A stretch of 8,115 bases of DNA from Nitrospirota bacterium (GTDB lineage: Bacteria; Nitrospirota; JAOUDF01), in assembly GCA_029859385.1 (NCBI GenBank), contig JAOUDF010000115.1, positions 1 through 8,115 on the forward strand. Direction: 5' to 3'. Every line of letters starts with the position of its first letter. Position 1 is the stretch's first letter. Shown piece after piece: positions 1 to 7,282 of this stretch. The position numbers and the translations under genes were made by a program. A model generated the notes under the pieces. That model was not told the DNA's origin. It saw only the letters and a list, made by a program, of their open reading frames with translations, and did no database searches.

Positions 1-802
1 GGTCGATTTCCTTTACCAGCCGCTTTCCTGTTTTTGGTGGAATCTGTTCAAGGTCGCAGTATTTCCTGAAAAACCTGATCCTGTCAGCAGCACTGGTATA
101 GCGGACCAGGGAATAGGCCAGACAACCCAGATCTTCGATCCTTTCGGGAGTGGAGAGGTTGTTCCTGACCTCCGCGTTTTCCAGGTCAAGCACCATGAAA
201 CCGGCGTCGCCGTCCGTCGGAGGCATGATGGCAATGTTGTTCTTCTTCAGGTCACCGTGGCAGATGCCGGCTTTGTGCATCCGGGCAACAATCTCAGCCA
301 GGTCTTCCGTCAACCACCTCTTTTCCAGTACCGATTCCCTGTCGTTTTTCCGGTAAAAATGCTCCCGGTAGTACGACATGAAACCCTCGAGCCCTTCGGC
401 GTACTCCGTGATAAACAATGCCTCAGTCAGAAATGGGCCGACGCGCTTTTCAAGAAGCGCAAGCGGGGCAGGGGTCGGAATACTGTGCTCACAAGAGGCA
501 ATTCCGGCCTTCCAGGCCCTTTGTCCCCGGGAGGCAAGGAATGCGTATTTAATCGCCTTGAGATTTTTGAGAAGGGGGAAGCTGTCGTACTTGACGTGAA
601 ACCAGCGCTCTTCACCGCCGATCCTGGTCGATACAATGAAGACACGCCTGTCTTTTGATGCCTTGACCTGCCTGACCGAACTATCCGCCGGGGCTTGCAG
701 GCGAGGGGGCAAATCCGCCAGAAATCCGATCATCTCCGGGCTATCATATCCCGGCGCAATCCAGCCATTAAAGCCATTATGATCATAGCGCACCGCATTC
801 AT
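1..802 (-). CDS. Kdo/WaaP-family lipopolysaccharide kinase-like protein (partial, C-terminus beyond left edge)
   Basis: The reading frame is open from an ATG at 802 to the window edge, giving 267 codons with no stop. Seen: a probable ATP-anchoring lysine in WFHVKYD (K71), a helix with RGQRAW (about 93-97), the turn SIPTPAPLALLEKR (107-120), TEALFITEY (126-134), the catalytic loop CHGDLKKNNI (D184, N189), and a metal-binding LDLENA (D206) where ordinary kinases have DFG. This order, with 'IPTP' before the hinge and DLE/DLD in place of DFG, is characteristic of the WaaP/Kdo kinase family (eukaryotic-like fold), which phosphorylates inner-core sugars of lipopolysaccharide at the cytoplasmic face. 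The start overlaps the glycosyltransferase stop as ATGA, and GGGAG lies 9 bases upstream, so the pair is probably translationally coupled. The actual substrate (Kdo, heptose, another lipid-linked sugar or a protein) cannot be read from the sequence. All residues needed for catalysis appear present. Confidence 0.86.
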   Translation of the reverse strand, partial: MNAVRYDHNGFNGWIAPGYDSPEMIGFLADLPPRLQAPADSSVRQVKASKDRRVFIVSTRIGGEERWFHVKYDSFPLLKNLKAIKYAFLASRGQRAWKAGIASCEHSIPTPAPLALLEKRVGPFLTEALFITEYAEGLEGFMSYYREHFYRKNDRESVLEKRWLTEDLAEIVARMHKAGICHGDLKKNNIAIMPPTDGDAGFMVLDLENAEVRNNLSTPERIEDLGCLAYSLVRYTSAADRIRFFRKYCDLEQIPPKTGKRLVKEID

Positions 803-1971
803 CCGAGAATACTCCCAGCCACCAGCCTGATCTTTTCTGCCCGGCTCGACCAGCTGTACTGTCGTACGTCATCCAGCGCCCGGGTCGCCAGCCTGTTGGC
901 CAAAGACCGGTCGGCAAGGAGTTTTTGTACCCCCTCCGCCAGCGCCTTGGGGTCATCGGGTCGCACCAGCACGGCATTCACGCCGTCGGTTAAGACCTCC
1001 CGCACCGACGGGAGATCGGAGGCAACTACCGGAACTCCGGCGGCCATATATTCGAAGAGCTTCAGCGGCGAGGTAAAATGGCTGGCGATGACGTCGGTAC
1101 CCAGCGGGACCACCGCCACTTGGGCCCTTTCCAGATAACCGGCTACTTTTTCCGGAGCCACCCACCCCTCAAAGTGAATGCGCGCTTCTACCTTCAGTTC
1201 TGTGCCAAGACTGCGTAGTCTCTGGATATCGCCCGCCTCCCCTCCCACGATAGTCAGCCGGGCATCGGGCAGGTGCGCCATGGCCTTCACCAAGGTATCG
1301 ACCCCTTTCCAGGGATAGAGGTGCCCCGTGTAGCAGATGTTCCCCTCCTCCGGTTTACGGACGGCTGCTGAGCGCGGGATATCAGCGCCATCGGGAATGA
1401 CGGGCAGATCACTCTTCAGTTGGAACTCCCGCTGGAGCCCGGCCTTCAGTCCCTGTGAGATAGACACGACCATCCGGGCAGCGCCGAAGACCGATGCCTC
1501 CATCTCCCTGAGCTTCTGCCTGCTCCCTGTCCGTTCCGTTGTGGTGGAGAAGACCTCGTGGGCCTCGAAGATGGTCGGGATATCGTTGACGATGCCTTTT
1601 TTTACGAGATGGTGTGCCAACTTGAGATGACGGAGGAAAAGGACTGAAGGGACCCCGGCCTTCACCAGCGACCGGATTTTCCTGATGCAGAAGATGTTGA
1701 ACAGGCCGTTCCAGGAAATGCCGCGGCCCCCTTCCTTTTTTCTCAGGATCGGGAGCCGCCACAAAGTGAGGTTTGGATGAGGCTTAAGGCCGTACCAGGC
1801 AAGGCAGTCGGTGTCGGAGAGGGATGGGTCTTTCCCGAAGATGGCATGGACCCTGATGCCCGCCTCAGCCAGGGCATGGCAGGTCTTGAGATACTGGATG
1901 GCGCGGGCCTTTTTCAGCGGCAGTGTTTCGCTGAAAGGGTAGATAATCTGCAAATCAGAAGGAGCCACCAT
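799..1971 (-). CDS. Glycosyltransferase, GT-B fold, family 4 type
   Basis: A 390-residue protein of normal length for a GT4 glycosyltransferase. Such enzymes transfer a sugar from a nucleotide-sugar donor to a growing polysaccharide or lipid-linked acceptor in the cytoplasm. Seen: an N-terminal Rossmann start (LQIIYPFSE, then KKARAIQYLKTCHALAEAG, residues 7-38), the acceptor-domain motif FEAHEVF (135-141), the hinge and donor domain beginning ICYTGHLYPWKGVDTLV (212-228), and the donor-binding signature SPLKLFEYMAAGVPVVASD (301-319) with E307, followed by PSVREVL. The first glutamate of the classical E-x7-E motif is replaced by F299, as in many 'SPLKLFEYMA' members. No signal peptide or membrane segment is evident. 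The ATG at 1971 is preceded by AAGGGG with 7-base spacing, and this site overlaps the gyrA stop codon. The gene lies 11 bp behind gyrA and overlaps the kinase by 4 bp. Sugar and acceptor are unknown; the adjoining kinase points to lipopolysaccharide or another surface glycan. Confidence 0.9.
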   Translation of the reverse strand: MVAPSDLQIIYPFSETLPLKKARAIQYLKTCHALAEAGIRVHAIFGKDPSLSDTDCLAWYGLKPHPNLTLWRLPILRKKEGGRGISWNGLFNIFCIRKIRSLVKAGVPSVLFLRHLKLAHHLVKKGIVNDIPTIFEAHEVFSTTTERTGSRQKLREMEASVFGAARMVVSISQGLKAGLQREFQLKSDLPVIPDGADIPRSAAVRKPEEGNICYTGHLYPWKGVDTLVKAMAHLPDARLTIVGGEAGDIQRLRSLGTELKVEARIHFEGWVAPEKVAGYLERAQVAVVPLGTDVIASHFTSPLKLFEYMAAGVPVVASDLPSVREVLTDGVNAVLVRPDDPKALAEGVQKLLADRSLANRLATRALDDVRQYSWSSRAEKIRLVAGSILG

Positions 1972-1982
1972 AGACGCGCCCC

Positions 1983-4469
1983 TTACAGCATCTCCCCTTC
2001 ACCATTGCCCGAGTCAGGATCGGAAGCAGTTTCCGGGTTCCCGCTCTCCTCCTGTTCCGCTACCTTGGCCATACCGATGATCTTGTCGCCCTCACCCACA
2101 TCGAAGAGTCTCACTCCCTGCGTGGCGCGGCTTTGGACCCTGATCTCCCTGATCTTGACCCTGATCACCTTTCCGTTGGAGGTAATGAGCATGATCTCAT
2201 CCTCGTCGGATATCTGGGCCATGCCCACCAGAGGTCCGGACTTGGGGGTAATCTTGATGGTCTTGACCCCCATGCCGCCACGGCTCTGGGCGCGGTACTC
2301 AGCGAGATCGGTCCTCTTGCCCATGCCCTTCTCCGAGACGGTCAGGATTGCCGATTCGTCGGTAACGATCTCCATGCCCACGACCTGGTCGCTTTCACGG
2401 AGGCGGATACCGATGACACCTCGGCCCACTCGGCCTATCTCGCGAACATCCTTCTCGCTGAAGCGGATGGAGTTGCCGTTGCGCGTGGCCAGAAAGACCT
2501 CCTGGTTGCCGTCGGTGAGGGCAACGGAGATAAGATGGTCGCCCTCGTCGAGGTTGATGGCGATGATCCCCTTGGAGCGGCAGTTGGAGTACTCCATCAG
2601 CGCCGATTTTTTCACTATCCCCTGCGCCGTGGCCATCAGGATCGACTGTCCTTCGACGAATTCACGAACCGGGAGCACCGTGGTGATCTTCTCATCGGTC
2701 TGGATCTGGAGAAGATTGGCGATGGCCCGTCCACGGCTCGCCCTTCCCGCCTCGGGGACCTGGTATACCTTGAGCCAGTAGCACCGTCCCATGTCAGTAA
2801 AGAACATCAGGTAGGAGTGAGTGGAGGCGATAAAGAGGTGCTCGACAAAGTCGTCCTCCTTGGTCTCCATGCCGATCTTGCCCTTGCCGCCACGCCGCTG
2901 GGCGCGATAGATGTTGACCGGATTGCGCTTGATATAGCCACCGTGGGATATGGTCACCACCATCTCCTCGTCGGCAATCAGATCTTCTATGCTGATCTCT
3001 CCCTCGTCGGCGGTGATCTCCGTCCTGCGCTCATCGCCATAGGTGTCCTTTACGGTGACCAGCTCCTCCTTGATGATCTTCATCATCAGCTCTTCCGACG
3101 CCAGTACCGACTTCAGGTAGTCGATCAACTTGAGGATCTCCTGGAACTCCTCCAGTATCTTGTCCCGCTCAAGGCCGGTAAGACGCTGCAAACGCATATC
3201 GAGGATGGCCTGCGCCTGGATTTTTGACAGTCCGAAGCTCTCCATGAGCCCTTGCCTGGCCTCGTCGGGGCCGGCAGATTCGCGGATCAGCTTGATGACC
3301 GCATCCAGGTTGTCGAGCGCGATCTTGAGCCCTTCCAGAATGTGCGCCCGTTCCTCAGCCTTGCGCAGTTCGTAGCGGGTACGACGGGTCACGACATCGC
3401 GGCGGTGCTCGATGAAGTAGTACAGTGTGTTCCGGAGATTGAGCACCCGCGGCTGATTGTTGACCAGGGCCAGCATGTTGACGCCGAAGGTTGACTGCAT
3501 GGCCGTCTGTTTATAGAGCTGGTTGAGGATGATCGACGCAATCTCTCCGCGCTTCAGTTCCAATACCATGCGCATCCCTTCGCGGTCCGACTCGTCCCTC
3601 AGGTCGCTGATGCCCGTAATCTTTTTGTCCCGCACCAGTTCGGCAATCTTTTCGATCAGCCGCGCCTTGTTGACCTGGTAAGGCAGTTCCGTGACGATGA
3701 TGGCCTCGCGGTCTCCCTTCATGGTCTCTATCTCGGTCCGCGCCCGGACAGTAATAAGCCCCCTGCCCGTCTCGTAGGCATCCTGAATGCCCCTGGTACC
3801 GTAGATGATGCCGGCCGTCGGGAAATCGGGCCCTTTGACGATGCCCATAAGCTCATGGTTCGTCACGTCGGGGTTGTCGATCATCAGGATGAGAGCGTCG
3901 ACGATCTCGTTCAGATTGTGGGGCGGGATGTTGGTCGCCATGCCGACTGCAATGCCCGCCGAGCCGTTGACCAGAAGGTTGGGGATGCGGGTGGGCAGCA
4001 CCAGCGGCTCAGTGAGCGACTCATCGTAGTTGGGACCTAGGTCGACGGTCTCCTTCTCGATGTCCGCCAGGAGTTCGTTGGTAATCTTGGCCATCCGCGC
4101 TTCGGTATACCGCATGGCCGCGGCAGAGTCGCCGTCCACCGACCCGAAGTTTCCCTGCCCGTCTACCAGCGGATAGCGCAAGGAAAAATCCTGTACCATG
4201 CGCACCAGGGTGTCGTACACCGCCGAGTCGCCGTGGGGATGGTACTTACCGATAACATCGCCCACGATACGGGCCGATTTCTTGTATGCCTTGTTGTAGG
4301 TAAGCCCCAACTCGTGCATGGCGTAGAGGACGCGGCGGTGAACCGGCTTGAGGCCGTCGCGCACGTCGGGAAGCGCCCTGCCGATGATTACGCTCATGGC
4401 GTAATCGAGGTAGGACGTTTTCATCTCATCTTCGATGTTGGTCTTTTTTATGTTGGTCAGAAGGTCCAT
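1983..4469 (-). CDS. gyrA: DNA gyrase subunit A
   Basis: The 828-residue breakage-reunion subunit of DNA gyrase. With GyrB it forms the A2B2 enzyme that introduces negative supercoils using ATP. Seen: the N-terminal topoisomerase core with LPDVRDGLKPVHRR (33-46), GDVIGKYHPHGDSAVYDT (70-87), and the catalytic tyrosine Y121 in MRYTEARM. The quinolone-determining positions equivalent to E. coli Ser83 and Asp87 are S82 and D86, the susceptible wild-type residues. A coiled-coil/tower region follows (about 360-480), then the C-terminal DNA-wrapping beta-pinwheel. The pinwheel carries the GyrA box QRRGGKG at 524-530, which separates gyrase A from topoisomerase IV ParC. The protein ends in an acidic tail (about 805-828, rich in E and D). 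The ATG at 4469 has AAGGA six bases upstream and the N-terminus aligns with the family start. It lies downstream of gyrB in the same direction, across a 123-bp gap holding a palindromic repeat. Confidence 0.99.
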   Translation of the reverse strand: MDLLTNIKKTNIEDEMKTSYLDYAMSVIIGRALPDVRDGLKPVHRRVLYAMHELGLTYNKAYKKSARIVGDVIGKYHPHGDSAVYDTLVRMVQDFSLRYPLVDGQGNFGSVDGDSAAAMRYTEARMAKITNELLADIEKETVDLGPNYDESLTEPLVLPTRIPNLLVNGSAGIAVGMATNIPPHNLNEIVDALILMIDNPDVTNHELMGIVKGPDFPTAGIIYGTRGIQDAYETGRGLITVRARTEIETMKGDREAIIVTELPYQVNKARLIEKIAELVRDKKITGISDLRDESDREGMRMVLELKRGEIASIILNQLYKQTAMQSTFGVNMLALVNNQPRVLNLRNTLYYFIEHRRDVVTRRTRYELRKAEERAHILEGLKIALDNLDAVIKLIRESAGPDEARQGLMESFGLSKIQAQAILDMRLQRLTGLERDKILEEFQEILKLIDYLKSVLASEELMMKIIKEELVTVKDTYGDERRTEITADEGEISIEDLIADEEMVVTISHGGYIKRNPVNIYRAQRRGGKGKIGMETKEDDFVEHLFIASTHSYLMFFTDMGRCYWLKVYQVPEAGRASRGRAIANLLQIQTDEKITTVLPVREFVEGQSILMATAQGIVKKSALMEYSNCRSKGIIAINLDEGDHLISVALTDGNQEVFLATRNGNSIRFSEKDVREIGRVGRGVIGIRLRESDQVVGMEIVTDESAILTVSEKGMGKRTDLAEYRAQSRGGMGVKTIKITPKSGPLVGMAQISDEDEIMLITSNGKVIRVKIREIRVQSRATQGVRLFDVGEGDKIIGMAKVAEQEESGNPETASDPDSGNGEGEML

Positions 4470-4512
4470 TCGTTGTCCTTAACGATCCGTTGAAAACCGA
4501 TTAAACGGTGAT
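4470..4512 (-). promoter_or_regulatory. gyrA ribosome-binding site and leader
   Basis: Read on the minus strand, this stretch between the palindromic repeat and the gyrA ATG holds a Shine-Dalgarno AAGGA six bases before the start. It also holds a weak 5-bp inverted repeat (CCGTT...AACGG) just upstream of the ribosome-binding site. No convincing -35/-10 pair is visible, so gyrA is most simply expressed from the gyrB transcript. Confidence 0.55.
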
Positions 4513-4579
4513 GTCATTCCGGTGAAAGCCGGAACCCAGATTTTTAAAGCAGCTGGATGCCGGCGTGCAGCGGCATGAC
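4513..4579. repeat. Imperfect inverted-repeat (palindromic) element in the gyrB-gyrA gap
   Basis: Two 27-base arms (4513-4539 and 4553-4579) are inverted copies matching at 21 of 27 positions by eye, separated by a 13-base A/T-rich loop. Both arms begin GTCAT and end CCAG when read inward. Each arm is itself palindromic: TTCCGG (4517-4522) pairs with CCGGAA (4529-4534), and ATGCCG (4557-4562) pairs with CGGCAT (4571-4576). The GTCATTCCGG...CCGGAA...CCAG layout resembles short dispersed intergenic palindromes common in proteobacterial genomes (the dRS3 repeat of Neisseria has a similar ATTCC...GGAAT core). In RNA it would fold as one long hairpin or two small ones. No T-run follows on either strand, so it does not look like an intrinsic terminator. 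It may instead affect mRNA processing or stability. Only one copy lies in this window. Confidence 0.8.
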
Positions 4580-4592
4580 GGCATTACAACAA

Positions 4593-7100
4593 TTATACGT
4601 CCAGATTCTTCACTTCCAGCGCATGACGCTGGATAAATTCGCGCCGCGGCTCTACCTGATCGCCCATGAGCACGGTGAACATTTCGTCGGCGGCAACGAC
4701 ATCATCAATCGAGACCTGGAGCAGCGCGCGGGTCGTGGGATCCATGGTGGTCTCCCAGAGTTGTTCGGGGTTCATCTCTCCCAAACCTTTATAGCGTTGG
4801 ATCATGACCCCTTTCTTACCCGCCTCCAGCACTCTGTCCAGTACCTCCGTCCTTGATGAGACCGAGGTCGGATCTTCGCTCTCAGCCAGGAGCTTCCATG
4901 GGCCGTCACCCAGTCCGGCAAGCCTCGTCCAGGCGTCGCAGAGGTTGTGGAACTCCACCGAATCGATGACCGTATCCAGTAAACCAAGCGATACCTTCAT
5001 CGTCTCGTAACGTGTTACGTCACTTTTTACCTCAAGGCTGCATGAGCCATCGAGGGGCCTGCCCAGCAGATCGGACGTAATCAGATTCCCTTCCGCATCG
5101 CGACGGGCCACGGTAAGGTCAATTTCACCGGCCTCCTTCCGTATTTCAGACAGAAGTGAGGACTCAAACCGATCCAGCGCCTGTGCATCCTGGTAGAACA
5201 GGCTGCTTCGAATGCCGGCCTTAAGCAGGGCGTTGGCTACCGACCGACGCATCCCGCGCTTTGCTCCCTTGTCCAGCATGGCATTAAACTTGAGGACATC
5301 CCGCATCAGAGCGGCCAGGGCTTCGCCCGTATATGAGCCGGACGATGCCTCCACCGTTATCTTCTCGGTACCCAACGTTATGAAGTAATCCTCGAACTCC
5401 CGTTCGTTCTTCAGATACCTCTCGCTCTTCCCCTTCTTGATCTTGAAGAGGGGCGGCTGGGCGATGTAGAGAAATCCCTTTTCGATGATCTGCGGCATCT
5501 GCCGGTAGAAGAAGGTCAGAAGAAGCGTCCGGATATGGGCGCCGTCCACGTCGGCGTCGGTCATGATGATGATCCGGTGGTAGCGCGACTTGTTCACGTC
5601 GAAGTCGTCTGCCCCGATGCCGGTGCCCATGGCGGTAATGAGCACCCTGATCTCGTCACTGGAGAGCATCTTGTCGAAGCGAGCCTTCTCTACGTTCAGT
5701 ATCTTGCCCTTCAGAGGCAGGATTGCCTGATACTTCCTGTCACGCCCCTGTTTGGCCGAGCCGCCGGCTGAGTCGCCCTCAACGATGAAAATCTCCGATA
5801 GGGCGGGATCTTTTTCGGCACAGTCGGCCAGCTTGCCGGGGAGGCCGCACCCTTCGAGCGCACCCTTCCTGCGGGTGAGCTCGCGGGCCTTGCGGGCCGC
5901 TTCCCGCGCCCGGGCGGCATTAATCGATTTCTCCACCACTTTACGGCCTACTGCCGGGTTTTCCTCAAGAAACTCCGCCAGGGCCTCGTTCACCGCCGCC
6001 TCGACGATCCCCTTTATTTCGCTGTTTCCCAGCTTTTCCTTGGTCTGTCCCTCGAACTGGGGGTTGGGGAGTTTCACACTGACGACCGCTGTCAACCCTT
6101 CGCGAATATCCTCACCGGCCAGCGTCTCCTTCAGGTTTTTCCCAAGACCGCTGGAGGTGATGTAGTTGTTCATGGTACGGGTAAGGGCGCCCTTGAATCC
6201 GACCAGATGGGTGCCACCCTCATGGGTGTTGATGTTGTTAGCGAAGGAGAAGATGGTTTCCGCGTAGCTGTCGTTATACTGCATCGCGACTTCAATCTGT
6301 ATACTGTCCTTCTCACGGTAGATGTAGATCGGCTTTTCATGCAGCGGTTGCTTGTTTTTGTTCAGGAGCTCGATGAAGGAAACGATGCCGCCCTCGTAGA
6401 TAAACTCCTGGCTTTTGTCTTCGCGCTCATCGGCAATGGTGATGTGAAGCCCCTTGTTAAGGAAGGCCAGTTCGCGGAGCCTGCCGGAAAGGATATCGTA
6501 GGAGTATTCCAGCACCTCGAATATCTGGGGATCGGGCTTGAAGGTAACCTTGGTGCCCCGCTCCTTCGTGGTACCCACCACCTTAAGCGGATAGCACGGC
6601 TCGCCCCGCTCATACCGCTGCTGAAATACCTCGCCGTTTCGCTTGATCTCCAGCTCAAGCCATTCAGAGAGGGCATTTACTACCGAAACACCAACACCGT
6701 GCAGTCCACCCGAAACCTTGTAGCTGCTGTTGTCGAACTTACCACCGGCATGGAGCACCGTCAGCACGACCTCAGCCGCCGAGCGACCCTGCTCCGCATG
6801 CATCTCCGTTGGGATGCCTCGGCCGTTGTCGATGACCGTGATGCTGTTATCAACATGAATGATGACGTCGATCTTCGAACAATGACCGGCCAGCGATTCG
6901 TCAACACTGTTGTCGACGATCTCCCACACCAGATGGTGCAGGCCGGGGCTCCCCGTGCTGCCGATATACATGGCAGGCCGCTTTCTGACCGCTTCGAGAC
7001 CTTCGAGTACCTTTATGTTATCAGCACCGTAAGCGGCATTTTCCGTAATTTCCGGACCCAGTGAAGAAGACACCGTTTTCACCTCTTTTTTATCTGACAA
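4593..7100 (-). CDS. gyrB: DNA gyrase subunit B
   Basis: The ATPase subunit of DNA gyrase, 835 residues counted from TTG. Seen: the GHKL ATPase with WEIVDNSVDESLAG (general-base E60), VIDNGRGIP (D91), GGKFD (119-123) and GGLHGVGVSVVNALS (131-145). R154 corresponds to the E. coli coumarin-resistance arginine. A transducer domain with QTKEKLGN (352-359) follows. The TOPRIM domain shows VEGDSAGGSAKQGRDR (E441), PLKGKILNVEKA (462-473) and the metal-binding MTDADVDGAHIRTLL (D515, D517, D519). A roughly 170-residue insert (about 560-735), as in E. coli GyrB, interrupts TOPRIM before QRYKGLGEMNPEQLWETTMDP (768-788). No ATG is available near the start. TTG at 7100 has GAGGTG five bases upstream. GTG at 7073 (codon 10) has the longer match AGAGGTGA with five-base spacing and may be the true start, giving 826 residues. 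The longer form is given here. It lies upstream of gyrA and is divergent from tRNA-Lys. Confidence 0.98.
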   Translation of the reverse strand: MSDKKEVKTVSSSLGPEITENAAYGADNIKVLEGLEAVRKRPAMYIGSTGSPGLHHLVWEIVDNSVDESLAGHCSKIDVIIHVDNSITVIDNGRGIPTEMHAEQGRSAAEVVLTVLHAGGKFDNSSYKVSGGLHGVGVSVVNALSEWLELEIKRNGEVFQQRYERGEPCYPLKVVGTTKERGTKVTFKPDPQIFEVLEYSYDILSGRLRELAFLNKGLHITIADEREDKSQEFIYEGGIVSFIELLNKNKQPLHEKPIYIYREKDSIQIEVAMQYNDSYAETIFSFANNINTHEGGTHLVGFKGALTRTMNNYITSSGLGKNLKETLAGEDIREGLTAVVSVKLPNPQFEGQTKEKLGNSEIKGIVEAAVNEALAEFLEENPAVGRKVVEKSINAARAREAARKARELTRRKGALEGCGLPGKLADCAEKDPALSEIFIVEGDSAGGSAKQGRDRKYQAILPLKGKILNVEKARFDKMLSSDEIRVLITAMGTGIGADDFDVNKSRYHRIIIMTDADVDGAHIRTLLLTFFYRQMPQIIEKGFLYIAQPPLFKIKKGKSERYLKNEREFEDYFITLGTEKITVEASSGSYTGEALAALMRDVLKFNAMLDKGAKRGMRRSVANALLKAGIRSSLFYQDAQALDRFESSLLSEIRKEAGEIDLTVARRDAEGNLITSDLLGRPLDGSCSLEVKSDVTRYETMKVSLGLLDTVIDSVEFHNLCDAWTRLAGLGDGPWKLLAESEDPTSVSSRTEVLDRVLEAGKKGVMIQRYKGLGEMNPEQLWETTMDPTTRALLQVSIDDVVAADEMFTVLMGDQVEPRREFIQRHALEVKNLDV
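7079..7086 (-). promoter_or_regulatory. Strong Shine-Dalgarno for the internal GTG start of gyrB
   Basis: On the minus strand AGAGGTGA, an eight-base match to the 16S rRNA anti-Shine-Dalgarno region, lies five bases before a GTG at 7073-7071 in an A-rich context. It falls inside the coding sequence if the TTG at 7100 is used. It decides between two candidate gyrB starts and slightly favours the shorter protein. Confidence 0.55.
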
Positions 7101-7105
7101 AAAAA

Positions 7106-7111
7106 CACCTC
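7106..7111 (-). promoter_or_regulatory. Shine-Dalgarno for the outer TTG start of gyrB
   Basis: On the minus strand GAGGTG is followed by five T bases and then the TTG at 7100-7098. The spacing is acceptable, but the start codon is the rarest of the three usual ones. The same GAGGTG core recurs before the internal GTG, so both sites look usable. Confidence 0.45.
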
Positions 7112-7167
7112 GGACTCAAGTGAGCAAACCATGTAATAGTACACTTTCAGCCCGAAAAATACCACCC

Positions 7168-7198
7168 ATTTCTGCCTTCTTTCCGGAGGCAGGGAAAT
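7168..7198. repeat. Inverted repeat in the gyrB upstream region
   Basis: CTGCCT (7172-7177) and AGGCAG (7187-7192) form a 6-bp stem with a 9-base loop. ATTT (7168-7171) and AAAT (7195-7198) extend the symmetry if two G bases are bulged out. It lies about 70 bp upstream of the gyrB TTG. It could be a leader hairpin or an operator, or chance. No T-run follows on either strand. Within 7101-7239 I see no gyrB promoter that stands out; a TACTAT near 7140 on the minus strand is a weak -10 candidate without a good -35. Confidence 0.35.
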
Positions 7199-7239
7199 AC
7201 AGCCAAATCAGGAAGATAGGGCCGACAACCATGTTTCTG

Positions 7240-7269
7240 TTGACATTTCGCGGAGGGTTTTGCTAAAGT
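7240..7269 (+). promoter_or_regulatory. Sigma-70-type promoter of the tRNA-Lys/tRNA-Glu unit
   Basis: A perfect -35 hexamer TTGACA (7240-7245) is followed after 18 bases by TAAAGT (7264-7269), a 4-of-6 match to the -10 consensus. The stretch between the -10 and the mature tRNA (7270-7282) is GC-rich, as in stringently controlled stable-RNA promoters, which suggests growth-rate or ppGpp control by analogy. It is positioned immediately before tRNA-Lys and fires away from gyrB. Confidence 0.75.
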
Positions 7270-7282
7270 TCCGACTTCGCGC

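Noticed and set aside
1777..3227. Long plus-strand reading frames (334 and 364 codons) opposite gyrA and the glycosyltransferase
   Set aside because: They lie antisense to well-recognised, conserved coding sequence, show no recognisable motifs, and are expected by-products of GC-rich codon use in gyrA.
1983..4469. Quinolone-resistance substitutions in gyrA
   Set aside because: S82 and D86, equivalent to E. coli Ser83 and Asp87, are the susceptible-type residues.
4513..4579. Intrinsic terminator between gyrB and gyrA
   Set aside because: A hairpin is possible, but neither strand has a T-run after it.
6207..7064. A 285-codon plus-strand frame opposite gyrB
   Set aside because: Antisense to the highly conserved GyrB ATPase domain, with no motif or start context of its own.
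1983..7100. Topoisomerase IV (parE/parC) instead of gyrase
   Set aside because: The A subunit has the GyrA box QRRGGKG and a full pinwheel, and the B subunit has the long TOPRIM insert typical of proteobacterial GyrB.
7101..7239. A defined gyrB promoter
   Set aside because: The best -10-like hexamer (TACTAT near 7140, minus strand) has no acceptable -35 at 16-18 bases, so no promoter is claimed.
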